From Rhodanobacter sp. C06 (GTDB lineage: Bacteria; Pseudomonadota; Gammaproteobacteria; Xanthomonadales; Rhodanobacteraceae), in contig NZ_MUNP01000037.1 in the NCBI RefSeq assembly GCF_002001105.1, forward strand, positions 1 to 64,000: a stretch of DNA of 64,000 nucleotides, written 5' to 3'. A program made the position numbers and the translations under genes. The notes beneath the pieces are model-generated. The model searched no databases. It worked only from the letters and a program-made list of their open reading frames with translations, and was not told the origin of the DNA. This document shows positions 1-8,818 of this stretch, in pieces (the first letter of the stretch is position 1; each line of letters starts with the position of its first letter).

Positions 1-69
1 CATGAGCAACGGTGGGAGACGTGCGTCCGCAGGGCGGGAAAACGCGCCATGCGCCCACCATCACGACCG

Positions 70-159
70 TCATGCATAGATCGCGGCTATCGAGAGTGGC
101 GCGAGACGGTGCTTCTCAACAGCCTGCAAGGTCAGAAACATAATCACTTGGTATTTCAT
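70..159 (-). CDS. Possible 29-residue small protein
   Basis: A short frame that begins with ATG at 159 and ends with TGA at 70-72. It is preceded by a strong GGAGG Shine-Dalgarno with about six bases of spacing. The peptide starts MKYQVIMFLTLQAV, which is hydrophobic at the N-terminus, and ends with a second hydrophobic stretch (PLSIAAIYA), so it could be a small membrane peptide. I recognise no family. The good ribosome binding site is the main argument for it; the length is the argument against. It lies just downstream of the DUF58 gene on the same strand and could be the last cistron of that operon. Confidence 0.3.
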   Translation of the reverse strand: MKYQVIMFLTLQAVEKHRLAPLSIAAIYA

Positions 160-188
160 ATCGACCCTCCGTAGACGCTTCCGTCTTT

Positions 189-1505
189 TCACAACCGATT
201 CCCCCGCTTGATCGCCAGATACCGCTCGATCAACGCCCCCGACAACTCCGCGCAACGCACATCCAGCACATTCACCCCTTCCCTTCGCAGCGTCTCGTGT
301 ACCCGCTCGCGCTCGGCAAGGTAATGCATCGCCGACGCGCTGCGGATGCTGGTTTCCAGCGTGGCGCCGGGGTCGTGGGCGGCTTCGTCCAGTGCCTGTT
401 CACGCAGGCTGGCCAGCACCACCAGATGCTGGCGGGAGAGCAGGCTGAGCGCGGTGCGCAGTTCCTTGTCGTCCTCGTCGCGCACGTTGGTGACGAGGAT
501 CACCAGCGCGCGCCGGCGCTGCTGCACCTGCAGGGCGTTCGCGGCGGCGAGGTAGTCGGTGGCCAGCGGCTGGGCGTGCAGGTCGTAGCCGGCGCCGAGC
601 AGCAGGTCCATGCCGCCGCTGCCCTGCTGCGGCGGCAGCCAGCGCTGCTGCTGGCCGAGGCAGGCCAGCAGGCCCACCGCGTCGCCTTCGCGCAGCGCGA
701 TGCTGGCCAGCGCCAGCGAGGCGTTGAGCACGTGGTCGAAGTGCGCCAGCGGGCCGTCCTGCGCCAGCATGCGGCGGCCGCAGTCCAGCATCAGGATCAC
801 CTGCTGGTTGCGCTCCTCGCGGTATTCGCGCGAGATCAGCCGATGGCTGCGTGCGGTGGCCTTCCAGTCGATCTTGCGCAGGCTGTCGCCGACGCGGTAG
901 TCGCGCAGCTCCTGGAATTCGGTGCCCTCGCCGCGGCGCCGCTGCAGGCGCGCGCCCACGCTGCGCGAGGCCAGCTCCACGCTGAGCCCGGCCAGCTCGG
1001 CCAGCACCGCAAAGTTCGGATACACCCGCGTGGCGGACGGCTCGCCCAGCACGCGCCGGCCGTGCCACAAGCGCCACGGCGACGGCAGCAGCGCGTGGCA
1101 GCCGCCGAAATGGAACAGGCCGCGCGCGTCGGGCGTGGTGGCGTAGTCCAGCCGCAGCGCGCCGCCGGGCGGCAAGCTCACGCGGCGCGGCATGCCGCGC
1201 ACCGCCCAGCCGCCGGGATGCAGGTCGTGCAAGCGCAGCGACTGGCGGCGCTTGGTGGGATTGCGCAGGTGCAGCGCCACGTTCGCCTCCGGCCCCAGCG
1301 GCAGCACCGGCGCCAGCTCGCGCTGCAGTTCGGGCGAGGCGAGGCGGCGCAGACGCCAGGCATCGAGCAAGGCCAGTGCGGCGAGCGCGGCGCCGAAGGC
1401 CAGCCATGCCGACAGCGGCAAGCGGCCCAGGCTGGCTGCCGCGCCCAGCGCGGCCCAGGCCAGCAGCAGCCACAGCAGCAGCGGTGCGGGCCTCAAGTGC
1501 CGCAC
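189..1505 (-). CDS. DUF58 domain protein (MoxR-associated, vWA-like)
   Basis: A 438-residue protein if it starts at the GTG at 1505. Two hydrophobic segments lie near residues 7-25 and 30-50, so it is probably anchored in the inner membrane. The DUF58 signature is clear: GEGTEFQELRDYRVGD near 192-207 followed by RKIDWKATAR, then a vWA-like strand ending in MLDCGRRM near 239-246. Proteins of this family are encoded with MoxR ATPases and are thought to act with them in folding or activating metal-binding or envelope proteins; the substrate here is unknown. The frame is open upstream to 1922, but that part is an out-of-frame shadow of moxR plus a hairpin repeat. No Shine-Dalgarno precedes the GTG, so the start is uncertain. 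Confidence 0.85.
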   Translation of the reverse strand: MRHLRPAPLLLWLLLAWAALGAAASLGRLPLSAWLAFGAALAALALLDAWRLRRLASPELQRELAPVLPLGPEANVALHLRNPTKRRQSLRLHDLHPGGWAVRGMPRRVSLPPGGALRLDYATTPDARGLFHFGGCHALLPSPWRLWHGRRVLGEPSATRVYPNFAVLAELAGLSVELASRSVGARLQRRRGEGTEFQELRDYRVGDSLRKIDWKATARSHRLISREYREERNQQVILMLDCGRRMLAQDGPLAHFDHVLNASLALASIALREGDAVGLLACLGQQQRWLPPQQGSGGMDLLLGAGYDLHAQPLATDYLAAANALQVQQRRRALVILVTNVRDEDDKELRTALSLLSRQHLVVLASLREQALDEAAHDPGATLETSIRSASAMHYLAERERVHETLRREGVNVLDVRCAELSGALIERYLAIKRGNRL

Positions 1506-1533
1506 CTTGGTCGATGGACCATGCCGCGATTTT

Positions 1534-1640
1534 GCTCCTCCCCCTGCGTGCAGGGGGAGGTTGGGAGGGGGTGTTTTCGGGAGCGCCGCGCAAGCAAAAG
1601 CACCCCACCCCGGCCCTCCCCTGCAGGCAGGGGAGGGAGT
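1534..1640. repeat. Paired C-rich hairpin repeat between moxR and DUF58
   Basis: Two perfect 11-bp stems with 2-nt loops stand about 50 bases apart. The first is CCTCCCCCTGC with its complement (1537-1560) and the second is CCCTCCCCTGC with its complement (1614-1637). The two stems are near-copies of each other, and the bases between them are C-rich. This looks like a dispersed intergenic palindromic repeat that has landed inside an otherwise tightly overlapped operon. A related C-rich structure lies at 20692-20824. Transcribed, it could form strong hairpins that lower expression of the downstream DUF58 gene or stabilise the moxR message; that role is inference. Confidence 0.75.
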
Positions 1641-1704
1641 ACCGGGACTCGGCGCCAACCGGGCGCAGGAATGACAGGCAAAACGGCGGCGACTCGGGAG
1701 TTCT

Positions 1705-2726
1705 TCATTGCCGCGGCGCGACCACCTTGTGCAGCAGCGCGCCCAGCACGTCGTCGGGGCGCTGGCGCTCCAGCAGCGCCTCGGGCGCCAGCAGCAGGCG
1801 GTGGCGCAGGGCCGGCAGCACCACCGAGCGCACGTCGTCGGGCACCACGAAGTCGCGGCCGTCGAGCGCGGCGCGCGCCCGCGCCAGCCGCGCCAGCGCG
1901 AGGCCGCCGCGCGGGCCGGCACCGCCGATCACGCCGGGCCACTCGCGGGTGGCGCGCACGATGCGCACGGCGTAGTCGGTGACCGCGGCATCCATGCGGA
2001 TCGCGGCCACACCGCGCTGCATCGCCAGCAGGCCGGCCTGGTCGACCACGGGCTGCACCTGCGACACGTCGAGATCGGCGGCCAGCTTGCCGTCGACCAC
2101 TTCCGCCACCATGCGGCGCTCGTCTTCAAGGCTCGGGTAGCCGATCAACACCTTGACCAGGAAGCGGTCGAGCTGGGCCTCGGGCAGTGCGTAGGTGCCT
2201 TCCTGCTCGATCGGGTTCTGCGTGGCCACCACCATGAACGGCGCGGGCAGCGGCAGGCGGCGGCCCTCGATGGTCGCCTGCCCTTCCTGCATCGCCTCCA
2301 GCAGCGCGGCCTGGGTCTTGGCCGGCGCACGGTTGATCTCGTCGGCCAGCAACAGGTTCGCGAACACCGGGCCGCGGCGGATGCGGAACGACTCGGTCTT
2401 GGGGTCGTACACCGCGTGGCCGGTGACGTCGGCCGGCATCAGGTCGGGGGTGAACTGGATGCGCCCGAAGCTGCAGCCCACCGCGGCGGCCAGCGCGCGC
2501 ACCAGCAGGGTCTTGCCCAGCCCCGGTACGCCTTCGACCAGCACGTGGCCGGCGGCGAGCAGCGCCAGCAGCGCCTGCTCGAACACTTCGGGCTGGCCGA
2601 TGAAGGCACGGCCGACTTGCTCGCGCAGCGCGCGGGCGCGTTCGCCCAGCTCGGCGATCGACATCGGCATCGCGGCAGCCGGCGCGGCGGCCGGGGCGGC
2701 GGCCAGGGCAATCGGGGTTTCGGTGG

Positions 2727-2730
<4 letters not shown>
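1705..2730 (-). CDS. MoxR-family AAA+ ATPase
   Basis: A 341-residue AAA+ ATPase of the MoxR family. Walker A is GVPGLGKT at 67-74 and Walker B is LLLADEIN at 126-133, followed by the family motif ATQNPIEQEGTYALPEAQLDRF near 168-190. The first 20 residues are Ala/Pro-rich and probably disordered. MoxR ATPases act as chaperones that insert cofactors or mature protein complexes, with DUF58 and vWA partners. The ATG at 2730 has AGGAG upstream and overlaps the TGA of the DUF4350 gene (ATGA), so the two are translationally coupled. The DUF58 gene follows after about 200 bases holding the hairpin repeat. Confidence 0.93.
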
Positions 2731-3820
<1,090 letters not shown>

Positions 3821-3824
<4 letters not shown>

Positions 3825-5350
3825 GCCGCGCCTCCCGATGCCGCAGCTCCCGGCTGCAGCGGCCAGCCGTCGAGCAGTTGCTCGAACGCGGCCTGGTCGG
3901 GATAGCGGCCGGCGTAGGCGGCGAACTGCCAGGTGCGCACGATCGTGGCGACGCGCTGCGAGCGCGCCGGATCGCCCAGCGCGGCGGCATGGCGCAGCCA
4001 GTCCGACTCGGTGGCGTCGACCGCGAACGGCATCTGCAGCTGCTGCGCGACGCGCTCCGCACAGCCGCGGTAGAGCAGCGCCAGCGCCTCGCGCCGCCGG
4101 CGCGCCTGCCACAACTCACGCGCAGTACCGGCCAAGTCTTGCGGGAGGGTTTCGGGCGTCTCGTCCACCGTCGTCGACAGGTTCGCCTCGAACGACGACG
4201 GCAGCGCCTCGTCGCGCAGCCCGCTGCTCCAGCGCCACGCGAACCAGGCCAGCGCCGCCACGACCGCGCCCAACGCCAGCCACAGCACGGCGTTGAACAG
4301 GCCGGAGAGCATGCGCAACGGCCCGAAGCCCATGTTCACGTTCTGCTGCGCGGGCGGACGGCTGTACTTCAATTCCCAGCGCCGCACGTGATGTTCGCCG
4401 CCGAAACGCGGATCGCGGTACACCTGCGCCGCGGCCGCCGCGAAACGCCGGTCGTCTTCGTCCAGCGGCTGGCGGAAGACCTCCTGCGGCGTGCTCACCG
4501 CCGCGCTCTTCGCGACCGGCGGCGTCGGCGACGCGGCATGGCCGGCCAACGGCAAGCCCAGGCACAGCAGCAGGCCGAGCAGCTTGCTCGCGTCCTGCAG
4601 GCGCGCGCGCAGGCGGCGGAACGCGAGGTCGATGTCCCAGGCTTCCAGCTGGGTGCGCCGGTTGAGGTAGAGCGCGAAGCCGCAGGCCACGTACAACGGC
4701 TCGATCGCGCTGATCGCGAGGTAGGCCACGGCGGACGCCGCGAGCGTCCACGCGGTGCCGGCACTGTGCACGTCGTGGCGGAAGAAATCGGCGAACGAGG
4801 CCGGCCGCCATTCGTTCGGCAGCAGCCACAGCGCCAACAGCCAGACGCTGAGGAACAGCACCAGCTCGAACTGCAGGCAGCCCCAGGTGAGCAGGCTGGC
4901 TTCGCCCACCAGCTTGCGGCGCAGCACCTTCCAGCGTGCGGCGCGCTGCCGGCGCGGCGCGCCTTCCAGCAATTCCAGCGGCAGGCGCAGCGCGCGATGA
5001 CTGTCCAGGCGCAACCAGCTCAAGCCGGCGAGGGTCGGCCGCCACGGCAGGCCGCGCTGGCCGCGCAGGGTTTCGCGCCAGCGTGGTGCGCGGTCGAACA
5101 CCGCGCGCGAGAGCACGTACAACGGCACGCGGTCGAACAGCGGCAGCAGCCACCAGGTCAGCGCGAGGCCCAGCCACGGCAGCTGCAGCAGCAGGCCCAG
5201 CGCGTTGACCAGCACGAACAGCGGCAAAGTGAAGGCGAACCACGCCGACCACACGGTGCCGGCGTTCGCGCGCAGCATCGTCGCGCCGAGATCGAGGGCT
5301 TCGCGCGATTCGCGCGGGCGCAGCACCACGCCGATCCGTTCAAGCTCCAT
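3821..5350 (-). CDS. DUF4129 domain membrane protein
   Basis: A 509-residue multi-pass membrane protein. Hydrophobic segments lie near residues 30-55, 155-180, 195-215, 270-285 and 350-375. A periplasmic or cytosolic stretch around 290-345 carries a PPAQQNVNMGFGP motif. The C-terminal 120 residues (LAGTARELWQARRRREALALLYRG, then ATESDWLRHA and the VRTWQFAAYAGRYPDQAAFEQLLDGW end) are typical of DUF4129. The function is unknown; the domain co-occurs with transglutaminase-like and MoxR systems. It overlaps the SpoIIM-like gene by 11 bases and the DUF4350 gene by 4. Confidence 0.82.
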
Positions 5351-6317
5351 GCCGCCCCGCCCTGCCGCCGAAACCCAGCCAGCCCAGCACCAGCAGCCAG
5401 GCCAGCGCGGCCACGCTGAAGCGCAGCGGATCGGGCAACCATGCCTGCGACGACCAGTACGCCTCGATGCACGCCGCCACCACCAGCATCGCGAACGCGC
5501 CCAGCGCCAGCTTCGCGCCGATCCAGCCGGCCTCCACCAGCGCCGGCCCGCGCCGGCGCCGGCCGGGTGCGAGCAGGGTCAGCCCCAATTGCAGGCCGGC
5601 GCCGCCGGCGATCACCAGCGCGCTCAGCTCGAACGCCGAATGAGTCACCACGAAGCGCCAGAACGGGCCGCCGTAGCCGATCGCGGTGAGGTGGCCGGCC
5701 ACGCCGCCGACGATGATGCCGTTCGCGGCCAGCACGTAGATTGCGCCCACGCCGAACAGCAGGCCCGAGGCGAAAGTGCGGAAGGCGATGCTGACGTTGT
5801 TGAACACGTAGAAGCCGAACATCTGCAGGTTGGTGCCGCTGCTGCGGCCCAGGTGCGGATTGGCGGGGTCGTACATGCGCTCGAACTCGGCCAGCCGCGC
5901 GCTGCTGAACAAGGTGTGCGCGAACTCCGGATGCACCTGCAGCCACGCCAGCAGTGCCAGCGCCGGCACGTAGAACAATGCCGCCGCCAGCGCCATGCAG
6001 CGCCACTGCGCGCGCACCAGGCGCGGAAAGTCGGCGACCAGGAAGGCGGCCGCGCGATGCCAGCGCGGCGGTGGCGGACGGTACAGCACGCGGTGCCCGC
6101 GCTGCACCAGCTGCTGCAGCCGTTCGGTGACCTCGTGGCTGTAGCCGCGCCCGCGCGCCAGTGCGAGGTGGTGGCAGACGCGCCGGTAGGCTGCCGGGAA
6201 TTCCAGCGCCTGCTCGCGGCGCATGCCGCGTTTCGGCTGGCGGTCGAGCTCGCCCAGCCAGGCCTGCAAGCCGTCCCACTCCTGCGCGTGCAAGGCCACG
6301 AAGCGTTCCTGTTTCAT
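5340..6317 (-). CDS. SpoIIM-family (stage II sporulation M-like) membrane protein
   Basis: A 325-residue protein with a cytoplasmic N-terminal region of about 95 residues (a helical domain with HHLALARGRGYS near 50) and then about five hydrophobic segments. The fingerprint FGFYVFNNVSIAFRTFASG followed by GAIYVLAANGIIVGGVAGHL matches the SpoIIM / DUF95 membrane family. The organism does not sporulate as far as this window shows; in proteobacteria these proteins occur beside RDD and MoxR genes with unknown function. The start ATG at 6317 overlaps the stop of the RDD gene (ATGA). Confidence 0.85.
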   Translation of the reverse strand: MKQERFVALHAQEWDGLQAWLGELDRQPKRGMRREQALEFPAAYRRVCHHLALARGRGYSHEVTERLQQLVQRGHRVLYRPPPPRWHRAAAFLVADFPRLVRAQWRCMALAAALFYVPALALLAWLQVHPEFAHTLFSSARLAEFERMYDPANPHLGRSSGTNLQMFGFYVFNNVSIAFRTFASGLLFGVGAIYVLAANGIIVGGVAGHLTAIGYGGPFWRFVVTHSAFELSALVIAGGAGLQLGLTLLAPGRRRRGPALVEAGWIGAKLALGAFAMLVVAACIEAYWSSQAWLPDPLRFSVAALAWLLVLGWLGFGGRAGRHGA

Positions 6318-6994
6318 GGGCGCCCCAGCAGGCCGTTCGCGTAGCCGAGCAGGCGCGCCACCGCGGCGGTGTCGCGGCAGCCGGTCAGCGGTTCCAGCAG
6401 GTTCGCCAGTTCCTCCTGGCGCTGCACGGTGAGCTGGTCGGCGCGCTCGGCGAAATCCACCAGCGCGGCCTGCTCCTCGGGTGCCAGCGGCACGGGCAAC
6501 ATTTGTGCCGGCGACGCCGGCACCTGGTGGCCGAACGACGACTCCTTCGCGTGCACCACCATCGTGCCGGCCACGATGTCGCCGAGCCGGCGCGCGCCGG
6601 GATCGACCAGGGTGCTGGCCAGACCTACGCCGTACACGCCGGGCAGCGCGTCGACCACGCGCAGCAGGTTGCGCGTCACCGACGGCAGCCAGGTCACCGG
6701 CGTGCCATCGGCATTGACCACGCGCAGGCCCAGCGCGCGCTTGCCCAGGCTCTGCCCGTCCAGCCACAGCTCGCAGACCACCCAGTACGCCCACAGCAGG
6801 GCGAACATCGCCAGCATCGCCAGTCCGCGGCCGCCGGTGCCGAGGAATGCCAGCGGGATCATTGCCAGCATCAGCAGCACGAGGCGGATGATCGTGTCGA
6901 TCATCCACGCCTGCGCGCGCGGCAGCGGGCCGGCCGCACGCAGGCGCAGCGAGATGCCTTCGGGCGTCTCGATCTCGCGGACGGAGTCCAGCAT
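6314..6994 (-). CDS. RDD family membrane protein (first of two)
   Basis: About 226 residues. The RDD domain occupies the first 160 residues: RAQAWMIDTIIR near 28, a transmembrane pair, then DGQSLGKRALGLRVVNADG, and the closing LVDPGARRLGDIVAGTMVV. The remaining 65 residues are a charged helical tail. RDD proteins are small multi-pass proteins implicated in transport or envelope functions. I chose the ATG at 6994, which overlaps the upstream TGA as TGATG; a TTG one codon earlier is the alternative. It belongs to the MoxR operon. Confidence 0.85.
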   Translation of the reverse strand: MLDSVREIETPEGISLRLRAAGPLPRAQAWMIDTIIRLVLLMLAMIPLAFLGTGGRGLAMLAMFALLWAYWVVCELWLDGQSLGKRALGLRVVNADGTPVTWLPSVTRNLLRVVDALPGVYGVGLASTLVDPGARRLGDIVAGTMVVHAKESSFGHQVPASPAQMLPVPLAPEEQAALVDFAERADQLTVQRQEELANLLEPLTGCRDTAAVARLLGYANGLLGRP

Positions 6995-7515
6995 CAAACG
7001 TCGACGACGATGGTGTCGGCGATCAGGTCATGCAGGCAACGCCGTTCCTTGCCGAAGATCAGCAGCGGATCGATCAGGCCGACGAAGCGCCCCACCAGCG
7101 GGATCATGCCGAGCAGCACGACCGGCACCACGCGCAGGAAGATGTAGCGGAGCAGCGTGATCGGACTGCCGTCGGTGCGCACCATCGCGATCTCCAGCAT
7201 CCGCTTGCCGATGGTCTGGCCGCTCTGGTGCACCATCACGCAGTTGACCACGAACACGCCGAGCATCAGCAAGAAGCCGAGGAAGATCAGCATGCCGGCG
7301 GTATGCGGCGCCGGAAATCCCTGCCGAGTCGCGCTGTAATACATCACGCCCGCCCAAACGAACAAACCGAGCCAGGGCAGATTGATCAAGCCATCGATGA
7401 TCGCCGCGCCGAGGCGCTTGCCGCGACCGGCCTTGCGGCTTTCCAGATCGGCGGCGTCGCTGCCGCCCACGTCCCCCACCACCGCGGCAGGCGCCGCGTA
7501 CGGATTGCTTTCCAT
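6994..7515 (-). CDS. RDD family membrane protein (second), operon head
   Basis: A 173-residue protein. It opens with MESNPYAAPAA, an N-terminal motif common on xanthomonad membrane proteins. The RDD domain follows: GKRLGAAIIDGLINLPW near 32-48, SGQTIGKRMLEIAMVRTDG near 98-116, and the end GKERRCLHDLIADTIVVDV. Three hydrophobic segments are visible. It is the first gene of the minus-strand operon that runs through to DUF58. Together with the next gene it gives two diverged RDD paralogues side by side. Confidence 0.85.
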   Translation of the reverse strand: MESNPYAAPAAVVGDVGGSDAADLESRKAGRGKRLGAAIIDGLINLPWLGLFVWAGVMYYSATRQGFPAPHTAGMLIFLGFLLMLGVFVVNCVMVHQSGQTIGKRMLEIAMVRTDGSPITLLRYIFLRVVPVVLLGMIPLVGRFVGLIDPLLIFGKERRCLHDLIADTIVVDV

Positions 7516-7675
7516 ACTTTCCCCCGGTTGCTGTCCATGGCCGCCCGTCCCCCCGACGTGCGTGTCTGCGGAGTATAGGAGCGCTTTTCGCCGGCTGGCT
7601 AGGCACCGAAACCGCAGGAATTTTCGACGCAGGCAGCGCCGGCGCCGGTACGAAAACCGGCGCCCGCCGGGTGGC

Positions 7676-8143
7676 TCAGCGCTTGGGCTTGAGCAGCGTG
7701 CCGCTGCAGTTCGGCGCGCCGCACAGGCACTGCCACAGCTTCTTCAGGCGCGCGGTGTGCGGCACGTCGAGAATGATGCCGTAGTCGTAGGTGAGTTCCT
7801 CGCCGGGCTTGATGGCGCGGATCGTCTCGATCAGCACCTTGTCGTGGCGCGGGTTGCCGTCGGCGGCTTCCTCCACCACCGCGCGGCAGTTCGGCGCGCA
7901 GCTGTGGTTGATCCAGCGCGCGCTGTTGCCGTGGCGGTTGGCGTCGACGATGTAGTCGTCGTTGAGCGTGAACAGGAAGGTGTGGCCGGTCTCGCCGCCG
8001 TCGCCGTACATCTCGTCGGCCTCGGCATGGGTCATCAGCGTGCCCTTGTACTGGATGACTTCCTCGCCCTTCTTGATCGGGGCGACGGCGAACACGCCAT
8101 TGCCGTGGATGGGGGAACGGCGGGCGACGATGCGACGGGTCAT
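7676..8143 (-). CDS. SET domain protein (putative lysine methyltransferase)
   Basis: A 155-residue single-domain SET protein. Motifs seen are SPIHGNGVFA near 10-19, the ARWINHSCAPNC core near 75-86, the GEELTYDYG motif near 114-122, and a post-SET cysteine cluster CLCGAPNCSGTL near the C-terminus. SET proteins transfer a methyl group from S-adenosylmethionine to lysine; bacterial substrates are mostly unknown. The start MTRRIVARRSPIHG at 8143 fits the family N-terminus; an upstream ATG at 8173 would add ten residues. It stands alone, divergent from the lipoprotein gene. Confidence 0.88.
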   Translation of the reverse strand: MTRRIVARRSPIHGNGVFAVAPIKKGEEVIQYKGTLMTHAEADEMYGDGGETGHTFLFTLNDDYIVDANRHGNSARWINHSCAPNCRAVVEEAADGNPRHDKVLIETIRAIKPGEELTYDYGIILDVPHTARLKKLWQCLCGAPNCSGTLLKPKR

Positions 8144-8265
8144 GGCAATCGATATCGGTGGGGAACGCGCCATGATGCCTGCAGTCCATTGCGCTGGAAA
8201 CCTCCCGGCATTGACGCGCGCGCCGACCCCGGGTCAAGATTCAAACAATCGTTTGAGGTACATCC

Positions 8266-8763
8266 ATGAAGCGACTGCTGCGCTGCCTCGTCCTCGTCGC
8301 CCTCGTTGCCGCCCTGGTGGCCTGCGGTCCGCCGCGCAAGAGCGTGTTCCCGCCCACGCTCAGCGTGCAGCAGTTGCAGGTGCTGCCGAACGGCGCGTGG
8401 CGCCTCACCGTGCGCATCCAGAACAACAGCTACGGCGGCATGGATTTCAAGGCCATCGACGGCACGCTGCAGGTGGCCGACGGCATCCCGGTACGCCTGC
8501 ATGCCGCGTTCGATCTCGACATCCCCGCCTTCGCCGGCGACGTGACCACGCTCGACGTGCTGCCCACGCCCGCGATGGGCAGCGCGCTCGCGACCGTCGC
8601 GGCCAAGGGCAGCGCCGGTTCACTGGCTTACGCGGTCGGCGGCACGGTGCACTGCCTGCCGGATCTGGCCGACCATCCGGACGACAAGAACCCGCGCGAC
8701 TTCAGCTTCCAGCACCGCGACTTCCTCTCGCCGGTGCCTGGCATCGCCCACACCTTCCGCTAG
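8266..8763 (+). CDS. Lipoprotein with LEA14-like fold (predicted)
   Basis: A 165-residue protein with a lipoprotein signal peptide: a Leu/Val-rich core and the lipobox LVAC with the lipidated Cys at 20. The mature part has the pattern of a late-embryogenesis-abundant type 2 domain, a single beta sandwich (WRLTVRIQNNSYGGMDFKAIDGTLQV). The family role in bacteria is unknown; a periplasmic or outer-membrane position is likely. A GAGG Shine-Dalgarno precedes the ATG. The gene is followed by a short hairpin and then the acyl-CoA dehydrogenase gene. Confidence 0.75.
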   Translation: MKRLLRCLVLVALVAALVACGPPRKSVFPPTLSVQQLQVLPNGAWRLTVRIQNNSYGGMDFKAIDGTLQVADGIPVRLHAAFDLDIPAFAGDVTTLDVLPTPAMGSALATVAAKGSAGSLAYAVGGTVHCLPDLADHPDDKNPRDFSFQHRDFLSPVPGIAHTFR

Positions 8764-8769
8764 GCACGT

Positions 8770-8785
8770 CGCGGCTGAAGCCGCG
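8770..8785. repeat. REP-like core hairpin
   Basis: CGCGGCTGAAGCCGCG forms a 7-bp stem with a GA loop, seven bases after the lipoprotein stop codon. The same core makes up the arms of the larger element at 10607-10676, so both belong to one REP family. Confidence 0.6.
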
Positions 8786-8818
8786 AACCAACACAACCCG
8801 CAGCCCAGAGGCAACGCC

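Noticed and set aside
1506-1922. N-terminal extension of the DUF58 frame through the hairpin repeat into moxR
   Set aside because: The extension translates the repeat and an off-frame of moxR. It contains no family sequence, so the start was placed at 1505.
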